This document shows positions 6,673 through 14,673 of a stretch of 64,000 nucleotides of DNA, in pieces. Origin of the DNA: a virus. How positions within the stretch are numbered: position 1 is the stretch's first letter; every line of letters begins with the position of its first letter. The stretch spans positions 19,589-83,588 of IMG/VR virus record IMGVR_UViG_3300042946_001661, one strand, 5' to 3'. Under the pieces are notes generated by a model that did no database searches, had not been told where the DNA came from, and was given only the letters and a program-made list of their open reading frames with translations. Both the position numbers and the translations under genes were made by a program.

Positions 6673-7791
6673 TCACCAGTTCAACAATCCCTTTTTATCT
6701 AAAGCGTGTTTTACCATATTTTTATCTTCAGTTAAATCTAAAACATAGTCCCAATTATCTTTTTTTATTTCATGTATAGACTTTTCTATAGATAACAAGC
6801 CTTTTTCTGTATCATTTAAAAATGATACATAATTAGATATTATTATCTTTTTTTTGTTAAAATCAGAACTAGCTGCTATTCTACTTCCTTCTTGTCCTCT
6901 AAGAGCCAACTGATCTGCGGATTCTACGAGTATAAAAGGAGTTTTTACAATTGAACTCAATCTTGTCGATGCTGTCCAGAGTTGAATGCTAAACTCTACA
7001 CAACTTAATACAGCCAATGTAAATTCTAAATTTTTTACCATAGCAGTGTTAGAAAAATCAATACAATTTTCCATTTTTAAACTTGATACATTTTCTCCAA
7101 GATAAACAGGAGTAAAATCATTAGAAACCAAAATTTTATTTAATTTATAATAAAAATCTTTAGGTAAATTTCTACCATATGTTTTTCTGTTTCTTGCAAA
7201 AACAGCAACTGCTTTATTTGGAACTATTTTTTTAATTTCATTTAAATAATCTTCTTTTGGTTTTGGAATACTTCTTGAAAATTTTTTATTTTGTATATCT
7301 CCTAATAAAGGAGGGGAGATATTTTTATTACCACATCTTGGACATAAATCAAAAAAAGCATAGCTCGAATGAAAACATTTTTTACAAACATATGTGATTA
7401 AAAAATTGCCAAGATATTGACTTTTAAAAAGTATGCCTATTTTTTTTAGTTCTTTCTCTAATAAATCTATGTTTTTAGACCTAGTCCAAAAAGCATTACA
7501 AGAATCTTTTAACCAATAATCATCTTCTTTTAATTCCCAAAACTCATCAACTAAATGTCTATAAAAATATTCCCTTCCAGTCCATCCAACTAATATTATA
7601 TAATATCCATTAAAAATATTTAATAATTGTGGTATAGAATAATTACAAGCTAAAGTTTCTACTCCCAATTCACAAAAATTAGTAATAATTAAAATCTTAT
7701 CTAGTTTTTTCTTTTTTGTAAATTTATAGACATTAAAACAAAAATTATCTATTTTTTTTTCTTTGATATGCTTGTTTTTAATAAAAAGCAT
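6673..7791 (-). CDS. Putative GT-B glycosyltransferase-like protein 2 with zinc ribbon
   Basis: 372 residues. Similar layout to its downstream paralog (GWTGREYFYRHLVDEFWEL), with an inserted four-Cys zinc ribbon at about 135-157 (VCKKCFHSSYAFFDLCPRCG). The second half, KAVAVFARNRKTYGRNLPKDF, then FTPVYLGENVSSLKMENCID and VKTPFILVESADQLALRGQE, is typical of a GT9-like nucleotide-sugar-binding domain, where a strand is followed by Gly/Glu. It lies 3 bases before its paralog. The phage also encodes HldE, so a heptose-type donor is a reasonable but untested guess. Confidence 0.5.
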   Translation of the reverse strand: MLFIKNKHIKEKKIDNFCFNVYKFTKKKKLDKILIITNFCELGVETLACNYSIPQLLNIFNGYYIILVGWTGREYFYRHLVDEFWELKEDDYWLKDSCNAFWTRSKNIDLLEKELKKIGILFKSQYLGNFLITYVCKKCFHSSYAFFDLCPRCGNKNISPPLLGDIQNKKFSRSIPKPKEDYLNEIKKIVPNKAVAVFARNRKTYGRNLPKDFYYKLNKILVSNDFTPVYLGENVSSLKMENCIDFSNTAMVKNLEFTLAVLSCVEFSIQLWTASTRLSSIVKTPFILVESADQLALRGQEGSRIAASSDFNKKKIIISNYVSFLNDTEKGLLSIEKSIHEIKKDNWDYVLDLTEDKNMVKHALDKKGLLNW

Positions 7792-7797
7792 TTTATA

Positions 7798-8325
7798 TCA
7801 TTTAGGTTCCGGTGTGAATCTTAGTGCACCTATCTGATCGCTAATTTTGTCAATCATAGATGCTACTTTTCCCATCTCTTTTTTAATAGAGTCTAATTCT
7901 TTTTCTTTAACACCCATCGCATGTTTAGATAAAAATTGAACCTCTAAGTCGTATAGTTTTTTCTTCAATTCATTAAGTTTATCTAAACTTTCACCTTCAG
8001 TCCAATCGTCTGTTGGTTTATTTTTTGCATCTCTACCCAAATTTGAATAATCTACTGGGTTGCTACTTTTTGCTACCTTAGATGTTTTATTTTCATTTAA
8101 TAGTTGAGCTTCTGAATAATTTGCAATATCATTCCAATAAGAGACACCATCTTGTTCTGGATCTAATTCTGAATCTTTGATATTAATCTGTCCGAAGAAA
8201 TTAGATTTTCCGTCCTCTATTTCTTTGGGTTTTAGGTCAGACTTTGGAAATAAACCATCTTTTAATGCTTTATCCCATTGTTGTGTCCACTTATCGAACT
8301 GATCTTCCATGTTATTGTTGCTCAT
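7798..8325 (-). CDS. Probable virion-associated protein, unknown
   Basis: 175 residues, hydrophilic, with a Trp-rich N-terminus (FDKWTQQWDKALKDGLFP) and a C-terminal coiled-coil-like segment (DKLNELKKKLYDLEVQFL ... IDKISDQIGAL). The ATG is preceded by GTATATATAATTATT with no Shine-Dalgarno sequence, the arrangement seen before virion-type genes here. Function not recognised. Confidence 0.55.
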   Translation of the reverse strand: MSNNNMEDQFDKWTQQWDKALKDGLFPKSDLKPKEIEDGKSNFFGQINIKDSELDPEQDGVSYWNDIANYSEAQLLNENKTSKVAKSSNPVDYSNLGRDAKNKPTDDWTEGESLDKLNELKKKLYDLEVQFLSKHAMGVKEKELDSIKKEMGKVASMIDKISDQIGALRFTPEPK

Positions 8326-8330
8326 AATAA

Positions 8331-8340
8331 TTATATATAC
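8331..8340 (-). promoter_or_regulatory. TATATATA late-type box
   Basis: On the minus strand this reads GTATATATAA and ends a few bases before the ATG at 8325. No ribosome site fits between box and start, so the mRNA leader would be very short if this is a -10 element. Confidence 0.4.
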
Positions 8341-8354
8341 TTAAGTTTTTAATT

Positions 8355-8792
8355 TTAGCAACCTAAAACTATTCTTAATGTTAAGCTAATCGCTTGTAAA
8401 CTTGAAATTAATACAGGATTTGGGAATTTATAATACCATATTACAGAATCAGAATTATTAACAATATAATATCCATATATTGTACTTTCTACAATATCGC
8501 TGCATCCCCAGACCAGAACTTCATCGTAATAAGAAACAACATCCCCTGATTCTACTGTTGCTGCACTCCAGTTATTCTTATCCAGTTCTTTAGAGGAATA
8601 TCCATCAAAAGTACATTCGGTAAACGACAAATTGTTTTCATTCAAGTTGTTCTTAAACAACTTTATCACATAATCATTACAAGAAAGTAGGCTGTCTAAA
8701 TAGTCCGGCTTTGAACTTGGAACAGGCTGTGCGACTCCTAATATTGGCGTTGGCGTTGGAGTTGGAGTTGGAGTTGGGGTTGGAGTTGACAT
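8355..8792 (-). CDS. Probable virion protein with Thr-Pro repeat N-terminus
   Basis: 145 residues. Residues 3-16 are seven Thr-Pro repeats, encoded by a GGAGTT/GGCGTT DNA repeat, followed by a Pro/Ser linker and a roughly 100-residue beta-rich domain (VESGDVVSYYDEVLVWGC, STIYGYYIVNNSDSVIWYY). A flexible (TP)n stalk plus a small beta domain is common in phage decoration or fibre-like proteins. An exact TATAAATA box lies 6 bases upstream of the ATG. The exact virion role is unknown. Confidence 0.55.
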   Translation of the reverse strand: MSTPTPTPTPTPTPTPILGVAQPVPSSKPDYLDSLLSCNDYVIKLFKNNLNENNLSFTECTFDGYSSKELDKNNWSAATVESGDVVSYYDEVLVWGCSDIVESTIYGYYIVNNSDSVIWYYKFPNPVLISSLQAISLTLRIVLGC

Positions 8793-8798
8793 ATAGTT

Positions 8799-8806
8799 TA
8801 TTTATA
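8799..8806 (-). promoter_or_regulatory. TATAAATA box, T4-late-promoter type
   Basis: The minus strand reads TATAAATA, identical to the T4 late promoter consensus recognised by gp55-type sigma. It is followed by AACTAT and then the ATG of the Thr-Pro repeat protein. Confidence 0.55.
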
Positions 8807-9254
8807 CATTTTCAATAATTTTAGATTTTATTAAAATGTTTTTTTCTTTATCTACAAGATCTTCAGAGTTATATGTTTTTAGAGTTGACCAATGAGGGTC
8901 ATCTTTTGGAATATATTCTTTTTTAGTATAATAAAAAAATTCTGCTATGTATTCGTATTCTTTATTTTCAACTTCATCAACACTCATACCTGAAAGGCGA
9001 TCATGCAAAATTTCTTTTAATACTTTTACCGAATCAATCCATCTGGCTTTTGCCATCTTTTGAATAATAGCAAGAGCTGAATACGCATTGTTTTCTAATG
9101 CATTTATTACATCTTTTTTAAGATCTCCTGGTCCGAATTTTGCTTTTGTTGTATAACATGCAATTACTTCATCTTTGCTAGGTTTATATTTTAAAGAAAC
9201 ATCTTTGAAGTATTCTGAAAAATTACTTTCATCAATTATCAACTCTTTGCTCAT
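8802..9254 (-). CDS. Hypothetical protein downstream of dnaE C-part
   Basis: 150 residues, no membrane or Cys features; the middle is helical (NALENNAYSALAIIQKMAKA). It overlaps the 3' end of the polymerase C-terminal gene by 23 bases and has an AAAAGG ribosome site, so it is probably coupled to it. No known family recognised; a role with the polymerase is only a positional guess. Confidence 0.6.
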   Translation of the reverse strand: MSKELIIDESNFSEYFKDVSLKYKPSKDEVIACYTTKAKFGPGDLKKDVINALENNAYSALAIIQKMAKARWIDSVKVLKEILHDRLSGMSVDEVENKEYEYIAEFFYYTKKEYIPKDDPHWSTLKTYNSEDLVDKEKNILIKSKIIENV

Positions 9255-10929
9255 CTTTTTCCTTTTTTCTAAGAACTACTATTCTGTAGTCGTCTTCTTT
9301 ATTAACAGTACTTTTTTTGAAAAAATTTCTTGGTCCAGTGCTAGCTATTGTGTATGTCTTGAAGCCTTTGCTTGGGGCACTTAATCTTACTCTAAGCAAA
9401 CTTCCAGGAACTAATTCATTTTGAAAATTAGCATAATCATCTTTCCATACATTTATAAGACCTTCATCACAATTACAATCTTCTGCTTTTACCTGATAGT
9501 ATTCTGCCTTTTTACCTTTCTTTTTACTACAAGATATTACCTCTATTTCCACAGGAAGAGTATCTCCAGAATCAGGCTCTAGTGTGTCGAAGGTTAATCC
9601 TCCCCTATAATCCGGACTGTCCTTTACATTACTGTGCCAAGCAAATCCATAATACTTCTTTTCACAGGCTACTAAATCATCAAATTCTTTTTTCAAGTTT
9701 TTATCAATTTTAGAATCATCAATAACAAAACCTTCTAGTCTAGGTTTCTCCAAATCTTCTTTATCTTCATATCTTTTTTTGGCAGTCTGTATCTTGTTAA
9801 TCATTTTACATATGTTTTTCCAAGCATCTTTGTTATTAATAATAAGTTTTAAATATCTCTTTTTCCAATCATCACATGATTTACTGCCAATTTTCAAAGA
9901 ATCTAAATCAATATAGTCTATCTCCCCACTAACTACTTTATTTTTAATAAAATCAGTATTCTCTGCCTCCTTGATCATTGAATAAAGAATCTCTTTATTT
10001 TTTTTTGCTGTATTTGCATACCTTTTTTTTCTATCTTGATTTTTCTTTATATAATCTTTATATTTTTCAGAGAACATAAAAAGAGTGTAAGGATCCGAAT
10101 CGGAGAAGCACCTAAGAGAAAGTAATGGCTTTAATACACTAGAATCTGTTCCGAATCTTTCAACAAAATCTTCAAAGTTTTTATATGGCTGTCTCTTTAC
10201 TATTTCTTTTGCTATAGGCTCTCCTATTCCTTTTATATTAGAAAAACCAAAATAAATATCATCTCCTATAAGGCTGAAGTTTTCTTTAGACAAATTAATA
10301 TCAACAGGCTTTAAATCTATTTTATGCTTAGTTATTTCTTTTCTATATTCTTTAATTTTATCGGCATCATTTTCACATGTTAAAATTGCAGTATAAAACT
10401 CATGAGGAAAATGAGACTTTAAATATAAAAGTCTTGAACTAATATGAGTATAACATACTGCATGACTTTTATTGAAGCCATATTCTGCAAAACTTTCAAT
10501 AAGTTTCCATAAATTTTCTAATTCTTCTTCAGAAGAATCCAAGTTCTTTTTTCCATTATTAATAAATGTTTCTTTGTATTTAATAAACTGTTCTACTTTT
10601 TTCTTACTAATAGCCTTTCTTACAGCTTCAACATCTCTCATTGGAATATTTCCAACCATGTTCAATATTTTCATTACTTGTTCTTGGTATACAATTACCC
10701 CATAAGTATCTTTTAATATTTCGTTTAAAATAGGATGTAATTTATATTCTTCTCTGCCTCTTTTTCTTTCTATGAATCTTTCATGCATTTTACAGTTATG
10801 AACAACAATATCTTGAGCAATAAAATTAGGCTCATCGATATAAAGATCATCTTCAATGATTAAAGAAATATCATAACATTCATCTTCGTCAACTTTTTCT
10901 ATAGAAATTATTTCATCATAATCAATCAT
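9232..10929 (-). CDS. dnaE: DnaE polymerase C-terminal part with split-intein C-half
   Basis: 565 residues. Residues 1-45 are a C-intein ending DIVVHN, followed by Cys46 as the +1 nucleophile. The next 520 residues are the C-part of a family-C DNA polymerase: FIERKRGREEYKLHP, GVIVYQEQVMKI, AVRKAISKKK, FAEYGFNKSHAVCYTH, LKSHFPHEFYTA, a helix-hairpin-helix (FSNIKGIGEPIAKEIVKR) and a C-terminal OB-like region (VEIEVISCSKKKGKKAEYYQ). It must be joined to the product of 11974-13287 by trans-splicing to give RPGPLN-CKMHERF, matching the uninterrupted DnaE pattern RPGP(L/M)-x(3)-M-x(3)-F/Y-I-x-RK. It overlaps the endonuclease gene by 8 bases. Confidence 0.92.
   Translation of the reverse strand: MIDYDEIISIEKVDEDECYDISLIIEDDLYIDEPNFIAQDIVVHNCKMHERFIERKRGREEYKLHPILNEILKDTYGVIVYQEQVMKILNMVGNIPMRDVEAVRKAISKKKVEQFIKYKETFINNGKKNLDSSEEELENLWKLIESFAEYGFNKSHAVCYTHISSRLLYLKSHFPHEFYTAILTCENDADKIKEYRKEITKHKIDLKPVDINLSKENFSLIGDDIYFGFSNIKGIGEPIAKEIVKRQPYKNFEDFVERFGTDSSVLKPLLSLRCFSDSDPYTLFMFSEKYKDYIKKNQDRKKRYANTAKKNKEILYSMIKEAENTDFIKNKVVSGEIDYIDLDSLKIGSKSCDDWKKRYLKLIINNKDAWKNICKMINKIQTAKKRYEDKEDLEKPRLEGFVIDDSKIDKNLKKEFDDLVACEKKYYGFAWHSNVKDSPDYRGGLTFDTLEPDSGDTLPVEIEVISCSKKKGKKAEYYQVKAEDCNCDEGLINVWKDDYANFQNELVPGSLLRVRLSAPSKGFKTYTIASTGPRNFFKKSTVNKEDDYRIVVLRKKEKDEQRVDN
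10795..10929 (-). other. Split intein, C-terminal half
   Basis: 45 residues encoded. Visible features are the block-F-like ECYDISLIIEDDLYI segment and the terminal block G IVVHN, with the catalytic His-Asn pair, immediately followed by Cys. This is enough for asparagine cyclisation and ligation if paired with its N-half. The length of the C-half is in the normal range for split inteins with a natural break near the endonuclease position. Confidence 0.9.
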
Positions 10930-11935
10930 TTTTTATACTTTCAAAAAAATTAATAACCCTTTTGTCGTTGCGAAACTTTTTTCTACTCATGTTACAATCA
11001 TTGAACTGCCAGTAATGAAAAAGAAAATTATTTTCTATCGCATAACTTTCACCAGCCTTTAATTTTGCTTCAGATTTTTCGGCATCAATTTGATAAACAT
11101 ATCCTGATTTTAACTCTACTAAAAATTTTTCATTAATTAAAAAATCCGGAAAATATTTTTTATTTTTGCCGCAATAATTATAAGCAATACAACAAGGTGT
11201 TGCAAACCAAGATTTAACATATGGGGAATCATCTAGTAGTTCGGAGAGCCATAATTCAAGTCTCGATCTAAGAAAAAAATCACAATTCATTTTTTTTGAA
11301 TAGAATGACTTGCCTGTGCTACTAAATACATAGTCAGGATGAACTTTTCGATAATTATTATTACAGTCTTTAGAGCAAAATTTAATTTTAGGTCTTGGCT
11401 TTCCTCCAACCCATATAATAATTTGTTTATCACAAAATGCACAATTACTATATTTGGCTTTGCCTTTAGCCAAAGGGTATAATCTCTGGTAGTCTTCGGG
11501 TGTCCGCTTTTCTCTCAATTGTTTAAGCTTTTCATTCCCGGCAGATGTGAAAGCAAATAATAATTTTTTTCTTTCTTCGGGAGAAACAGATTTAACCTTA
11601 CTAACCCAAGCGTCTGACGCCATTTTAACAACTTTTTTTCTAGTCTCTGGTTTGAGGATATCTCCTTTTTCATATGCTTTTTTCATACGCTCAGATCTAT
11701 TTTTTTTAACATGTGCTTGATTGCTATAATCTTTGACTTTTTTAGCAATTGAAAATACAGTCTCATTAGATTCTTTGGTTTCACCTTTATTCCAAACATC
11801 GGGTATTTGATTTTTATATTCTTCTGTTTGCTCGGGAAACATTTGCAAATACTTCGTTTTTTTAATTTTATGAGACGAGTTTAAATGTCTGTAAAATTTG
11901 TCTGAAATTTCTCTATTGCATAATTTACATATCAT
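10922..11935 (-). CDS. Vsr-like/PD-(D/E)XK homing endonuclease inside the fractured dnaE
   Basis: 337 residues. An N-terminal C2H2-like finger (ICKLCNREISDKFYRHLNSSH) and a basic DNA-binding middle are followed by a Cys4 cluster (CAFCDKQ, FCSKDCNNN). The C-terminal nuclease domain has SRLELWLSELLDD, then YFPDFLI and FLVELKSGY, the D...E-x-K signature of a Vsr-like fold, followed by KAGESYAIENNFLFHYWQ. Free-standing endonucleases of this type are known between the halves of split-intein genes (fractured genes, Dassa and co-workers). The gene sits 38 bases after the N-intein stop and overlaps the C-intein start by 8 bases. It probably spreads the insertion by cutting uninterrupted dnaE. Confidence 0.82.
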   Translation of the reverse strand: MICKLCNREISDKFYRHLNSSHKIKKTKYLQMFPEQTEEYKNQIPDVWNKGETKESNETVFSIAKKVKDYSNQAHVKKNRSERMKKAYEKGDILKPETRKKVVKMASDAWVSKVKSVSPEERKKLLFAFTSAGNEKLKQLREKRTPEDYQRLYPLAKGKAKYSNCAFCDKQIIIWVGGKPRPKIKFCSKDCNNNYRKVHPDYVFSSTGKSFYSKKMNCDFFLRSRLELWLSELLDDSPYVKSWFATPCCIAYNYCGKNKKYFPDFLINEKFLVELKSGYVYQIDAEKSEAKLKAGESYAIENNFLFHYWQFNDCNMSRKKFRNDKRVINFFESIKND

Positions 11936-11973
11936 TGTAGCCTCCAGGACTATTCAATAATATGTAGGAGATT

Positions 11974-13287
11974 TTATTTTAATTTTTTAGCAATTTTTTG
12001 CCCAACAGATAATTTTTCGGCTTCAATAAATTCATCTTTATCGGTAAGGATTTTATGTTCATTTGAACACAAAATTACTTTTCCAGATTTAGTTTTAATT
12101 TTTAATAATTTTTTATAACCAGTTTTTATTAAAATAAATTTTTCAGTATATTTAATTTTCTTTTTTTTACTTAAATAGGCAATTTTATCTAACCCAGGCT
12201 TCAAATCTTTTATTTTTTTATATCCAAGATTTGTATTAACTTTTACATCTTTTTGAAGACAATTCAAAGGACCTGGACGATATAATGATGAGTAGGCAAC
12301 AAGATCTTCAAATCTTGTAACACCACCAGCTTTAGCTAATGATCTAATACCTGGGCTATCAAACTGAAAGATACATTTAAGGTCTCCTTCATTAGCCATT
12401 TCTAGGGATTTTAAATCATTCCTATACTCATCTATGTTGCTCCAATTGCCTTGACCAGGAAATGCACATATTTTATCAATACCTTTTCTATCTTTTATAA
12501 GCTTACAACACTTTGCAATCTGAAGAAGATTACTGATCACAAGCAAATCAAATTTAACAAGTCCTACTGGCTGTAGATCTTGTCCATGAAGACCTTCTAC
12601 CCAAGCACTTGCCTGAGGGCTATCTTTTCTTTTTATAAGAGGAACAAGATCGGTTAAAGGAATAGAGCTTACAATCAAACCTCCAGCATGTATACCTGTC
12701 CCTCTGTTTCTATTAATTAGTTTTTGAGCAGCCTTTGCTATATCTGGGTGTTCTTCGCAGTATTTCTTAAGCATAGGATCAGTTTTCATAGCTGAATCCC
12801 ATGTGAGAACTTTTCCTTCATCATCTTTTGTTTGAAGATTTGTTGTTAAAGCGAGTATTTCTCCTCTTTCTTCTCCGTGAACTCTAACCATATCGATAAG
12901 AGAGGATTTAATACCAAAAGTAGTATAGTTTCCTATATTACAGACATATTGCTCTCCAAATGTTTTAGGAGCCCATTCATTCTTTAAAAAATCACGAACA
13001 GCAGGAATAAAATCCACATCGATATCCGGAGAATCACCTTGTACATAATTTGGATCTTTTTCTATATCAAAATTTGGTACTATTTCTAGTAGCCAACACA
13101 CCAAAAGATTATTTTCATTATCTGGATAATTTACATTTCTGGTCACCATATCTAGAAAGTAATTTTCCTTATTTTGAGAAATTATCTCTTGTTTTTCCCA
13201 TTCTAATCTTTTTTGATATCTTTTATCTTCATACAATCCTTTTTCTTTTAATTTTTCTTCACAAATTTTAAATATGTTTGATTTCAT
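11974..13287 (-). CDS. dnaE: DnaE polymerase central (catalytic) part with split-intein N-half
   Basis: 437 residues. Residues 1-342 are the N-extein with the polymerase active site: GDSPDIDVDF (first two catalytic Asp) near 85-94, and VGLVKFDLLVISNL (third Asp) near 248. Other family motifs are GIHAGGLIVS, CIFQFDSPGI and VAYSSLYRPGPLN. Residues 343-437 are the N-intein starting CLQKDVKV. The first 80 residues contain a second copy of a segment (RYQKRLEWEKQEI ... NYFLDMVTRN) that also appears near the end of the PHP-part gene, and lack the GPGRGSAGGSL motif, which is only in that other gene. No Shine-Dalgarno sequence; TATATAATATAG lies upstream. Confidence 0.92.
   Translation of the reverse strand: MKSNIFKICEEKLKEKGLYEDKRYQKRLEWEKQEIISQNKENYFLDMVTRNVNYPDNENNLLVCWLLEIVPNFDIEKDPNYVQGDSPDIDVDFIPAVRDFLKNEWAPKTFGEQYVCNIGNYTTFGIKSSLIDMVRVHGEERGEILALTTNLQTKDDEGKVLTWDSAMKTDPMLKKYCEEHPDIAKAAQKLINRNRGTGIHAGGLIVSSIPLTDLVPLIKRKDSPQASAWVEGLHGQDLQPVGLVKFDLLVISNLLQIAKCCKLIKDRKGIDKICAFPGQGNWSNIDEYRNDLKSLEMANEGDLKCIFQFDSPGIRSLAKAGGVTRFEDLVAYSSLYRPGPLNCLQKDVKVNTNLGYKKIKDLKPGLDKIAYLSKKKKIKYTEKFILIKTGYKKLLKIKTKSGKVILCSNEHKILTDKDEFIEAEKLSVGQKIAKKLK
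11977..12261 (-). other. Split intein, N-terminal half
   Basis: 95 residues. It begins at Cys1 (block A, CLQKDVKVNTNLGYKKIKDL) directly after RPGPLN, and has a block B SNEHKILTDKDEFIEA with the conserved His in the N/T-x-x-H position. It ends IAKKLK at the stop. Block A and B spacing is normal, so thioester formation should work. The insertion point in the conserved RPGP loop of DnaE differs from the cyanobacterial split DnaE intein site. Confidence 0.9.
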
Positions 13288-13346
13288 AAAAATATTTTTA
13301 TTACTCTATATTATATATAGATTATCTACTCACATCAAGGACATAT

Positions 13347-14441
13347 ATGAAAAAATCAATGAAAAAAGCAATTCTTATTTACAAAGAAGGAAAATCAATA
13401 GAAAAGTCCGCAGCTGAAGCGGAAGTATCTTTTCAAGGACTTCAATATCAACTTAAAAAACTTGGTTTAACAAGAAGTGCCGAAGAAGCCGCTCACAAGA
13501 GCTATACATCAGAGAGTTTAAAAGAAGCATTGAGTCTTTACGAAAATGGAAAAAGTTTAAATGAAGTTAATAAAATAACAAAGGTTTCTCTACACACATT
13601 GAGAAAAGAAATAAAAAGATTAAAAATATCAAAAAAGAAAATTATTAAATATGATCATATATTAGAAAAATCAATAGATTTATACTTATCAGGATTATCC
13701 ACCATAAAGGTAAAAAATATAACTGGTATAGGGCTTGGCAAGTTAACAAAAAATCTTAAAAAAAGAGGGCTTATTCGTAGTAATAAAATAAATTCAAGAA
13801 AATATCATGTAAATTATGATTTTTTTAAAAATATAGATAATGAACACAAAGCGTATTGGCTTGGTTTTATTTATGCTGACGGTTACATTAGCCGAATAAA
13901 TAAAAATAAAAAAATTGGAATATCATTAAACATAAAAGATATGGATCATCTAGAGGTTTTTAAAAAACAAATTAATGCTACATATCCAATAAATATTTAT
14001 AAGTCGAAGTCTTTTGGAGGAGTAGAAATAGAATATTGCAGACTACTTATTACTTCAGATCAATTGTTTGATGATTTAATTGACAAAGGAGTTTTCGAAA
14101 AAAAGACATTAATATTAAAATTTCCAAATGAATCTATAGTTCCAAAAAACTTACAACATCATTTTATAAGAGGATATTTTGATGGTGATGGATCTTTCAA
14201 AAAAAGTAATGGTAAATATTATGTTTTTAATCTATGTGGTACAAAAGAATTTCTACTAAAATGTCAAGAAATACTTCATAAAAATACAAAACTAGAAAAA
14301 AGGCACAAGGATAATAAAAACAACTATAGTTTTTCGATAGGAGGCAGATTACAAGCCAAAAAAATAGGTGATTACTTATACAAGAATGCTACTGTATACT
14401 TAGAAAGAAAATATAACAGATATAAAGAAATGTGTTTTTAA
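13347..14441 (+). CDS. LAGLIDADG homing endonuclease
   Basis: 364 residues. Residues 1-150 hold three repeats of a short helix-turn-helix-like module (for example AAEAEVSFQGLQYQLKKLGL, VNKITKVSLHTLRKEIKRL, VKNITGIGLGKLTKNLKKRG), probably for DNA binding. Two LAGLIDADG motifs follow: YWLGFIYADGYI and HFIRGYFDGDGSF, each with the acidic catalytic residue. The SD is AAGGAC. It is divergent from the dnaE central part (59 bases) and lies in the gap that separates that gene from the PHP part, so it may have caused or exploited that break. The gene is intact. Confidence 0.88.
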   Translation: MKKSMKKAILIYKEGKSIEKSAAEAEVSFQGLQYQLKKLGLTRSAEEAAHKSYTSESLKEALSLYENGKSLNEVNKITKVSLHTLRKEIKRLKISKKKIIKYDHILEKSIDLYLSGLSTIKVKNITGIGLGKLTKNLKKRGLIRSNKINSRKYHVNYDFFKNIDNEHKAYWLGFIYADGYISRINKNKKIGISLNIKDMDHLEVFKKQINATYPINIYKSKSFGGVEIEYCRLLITSDQLFDDLIDKGVFEKKTLILKFPNESIVPKNLQHHFIRGYFDGDGSFKKSNGKYYVFNLCGTKEFLLKCQEILHKNTKLEKRHKDNKNNYSFSIGGRLQAKKIGDYLYKNATVYLERKYNRYKEMCF

Positions 14442-14465
14442 TTAAATAAAATTTTAGTACAGATG

Positions 14466-14473
14466 TATAAATA
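14466..14473 (+). promoter_or_regulatory. TATAAATA box, T4-late-promoter type
   Basis: Exact TATAAATA followed by TAATCAAAGGAG and the ATG of the PspC-domain gene at 14490. Here the leader is long enough to carry a Shine-Dalgarno sequence. Confidence 0.55.
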
Positions 14474-14489
14474 TAATCAAAGGAGTAAA

Positions 14490-14663
14490 ATGAAAGTAGA
14501 CAAGAAAAACGCCATGATTGGCGGAGTCTGTGCTGGTTTGTCGGATTCAACTGGGATACCGACTGCGGTTTTTAGGCTTGCTTTTCTATTTGCATTTTTA
14601 CTTGCTGGGATGGGTCCTATAATTTATATCATTTTATGGATCATGATGCAAACAAAAGAATAA
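14490..14663 (+). CDS. PspC-domain small membrane protein
   Basis: 57 residues from the ATG at 14490, which follows AAAGGAG. The sequence reads KKNAMIGGVCAGLSDSTGIP then AVFRLAFLFAFLLAGMGPII and IYIILWIMM, the compact pattern of the PspC domain (GGVCAGLA-x-D-x-x-G-x-x-x-x-x-V-R). In bacteria PspC is an inner-membrane part of the phage-shock envelope-stress response. A phage copy could block or mimic that response, or protect the membrane before lysis; this is inference. It precedes the acidic repeat gene by 10 bases. Confidence 0.8.
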   Translation: MKVDKKNAMIGGVCAGLSDSTGIPTAVFRLAFLFAFLLAGMGPIIYIILWIMMQTKE

Positions 14664-14673
14664 TGGAGAAAAA

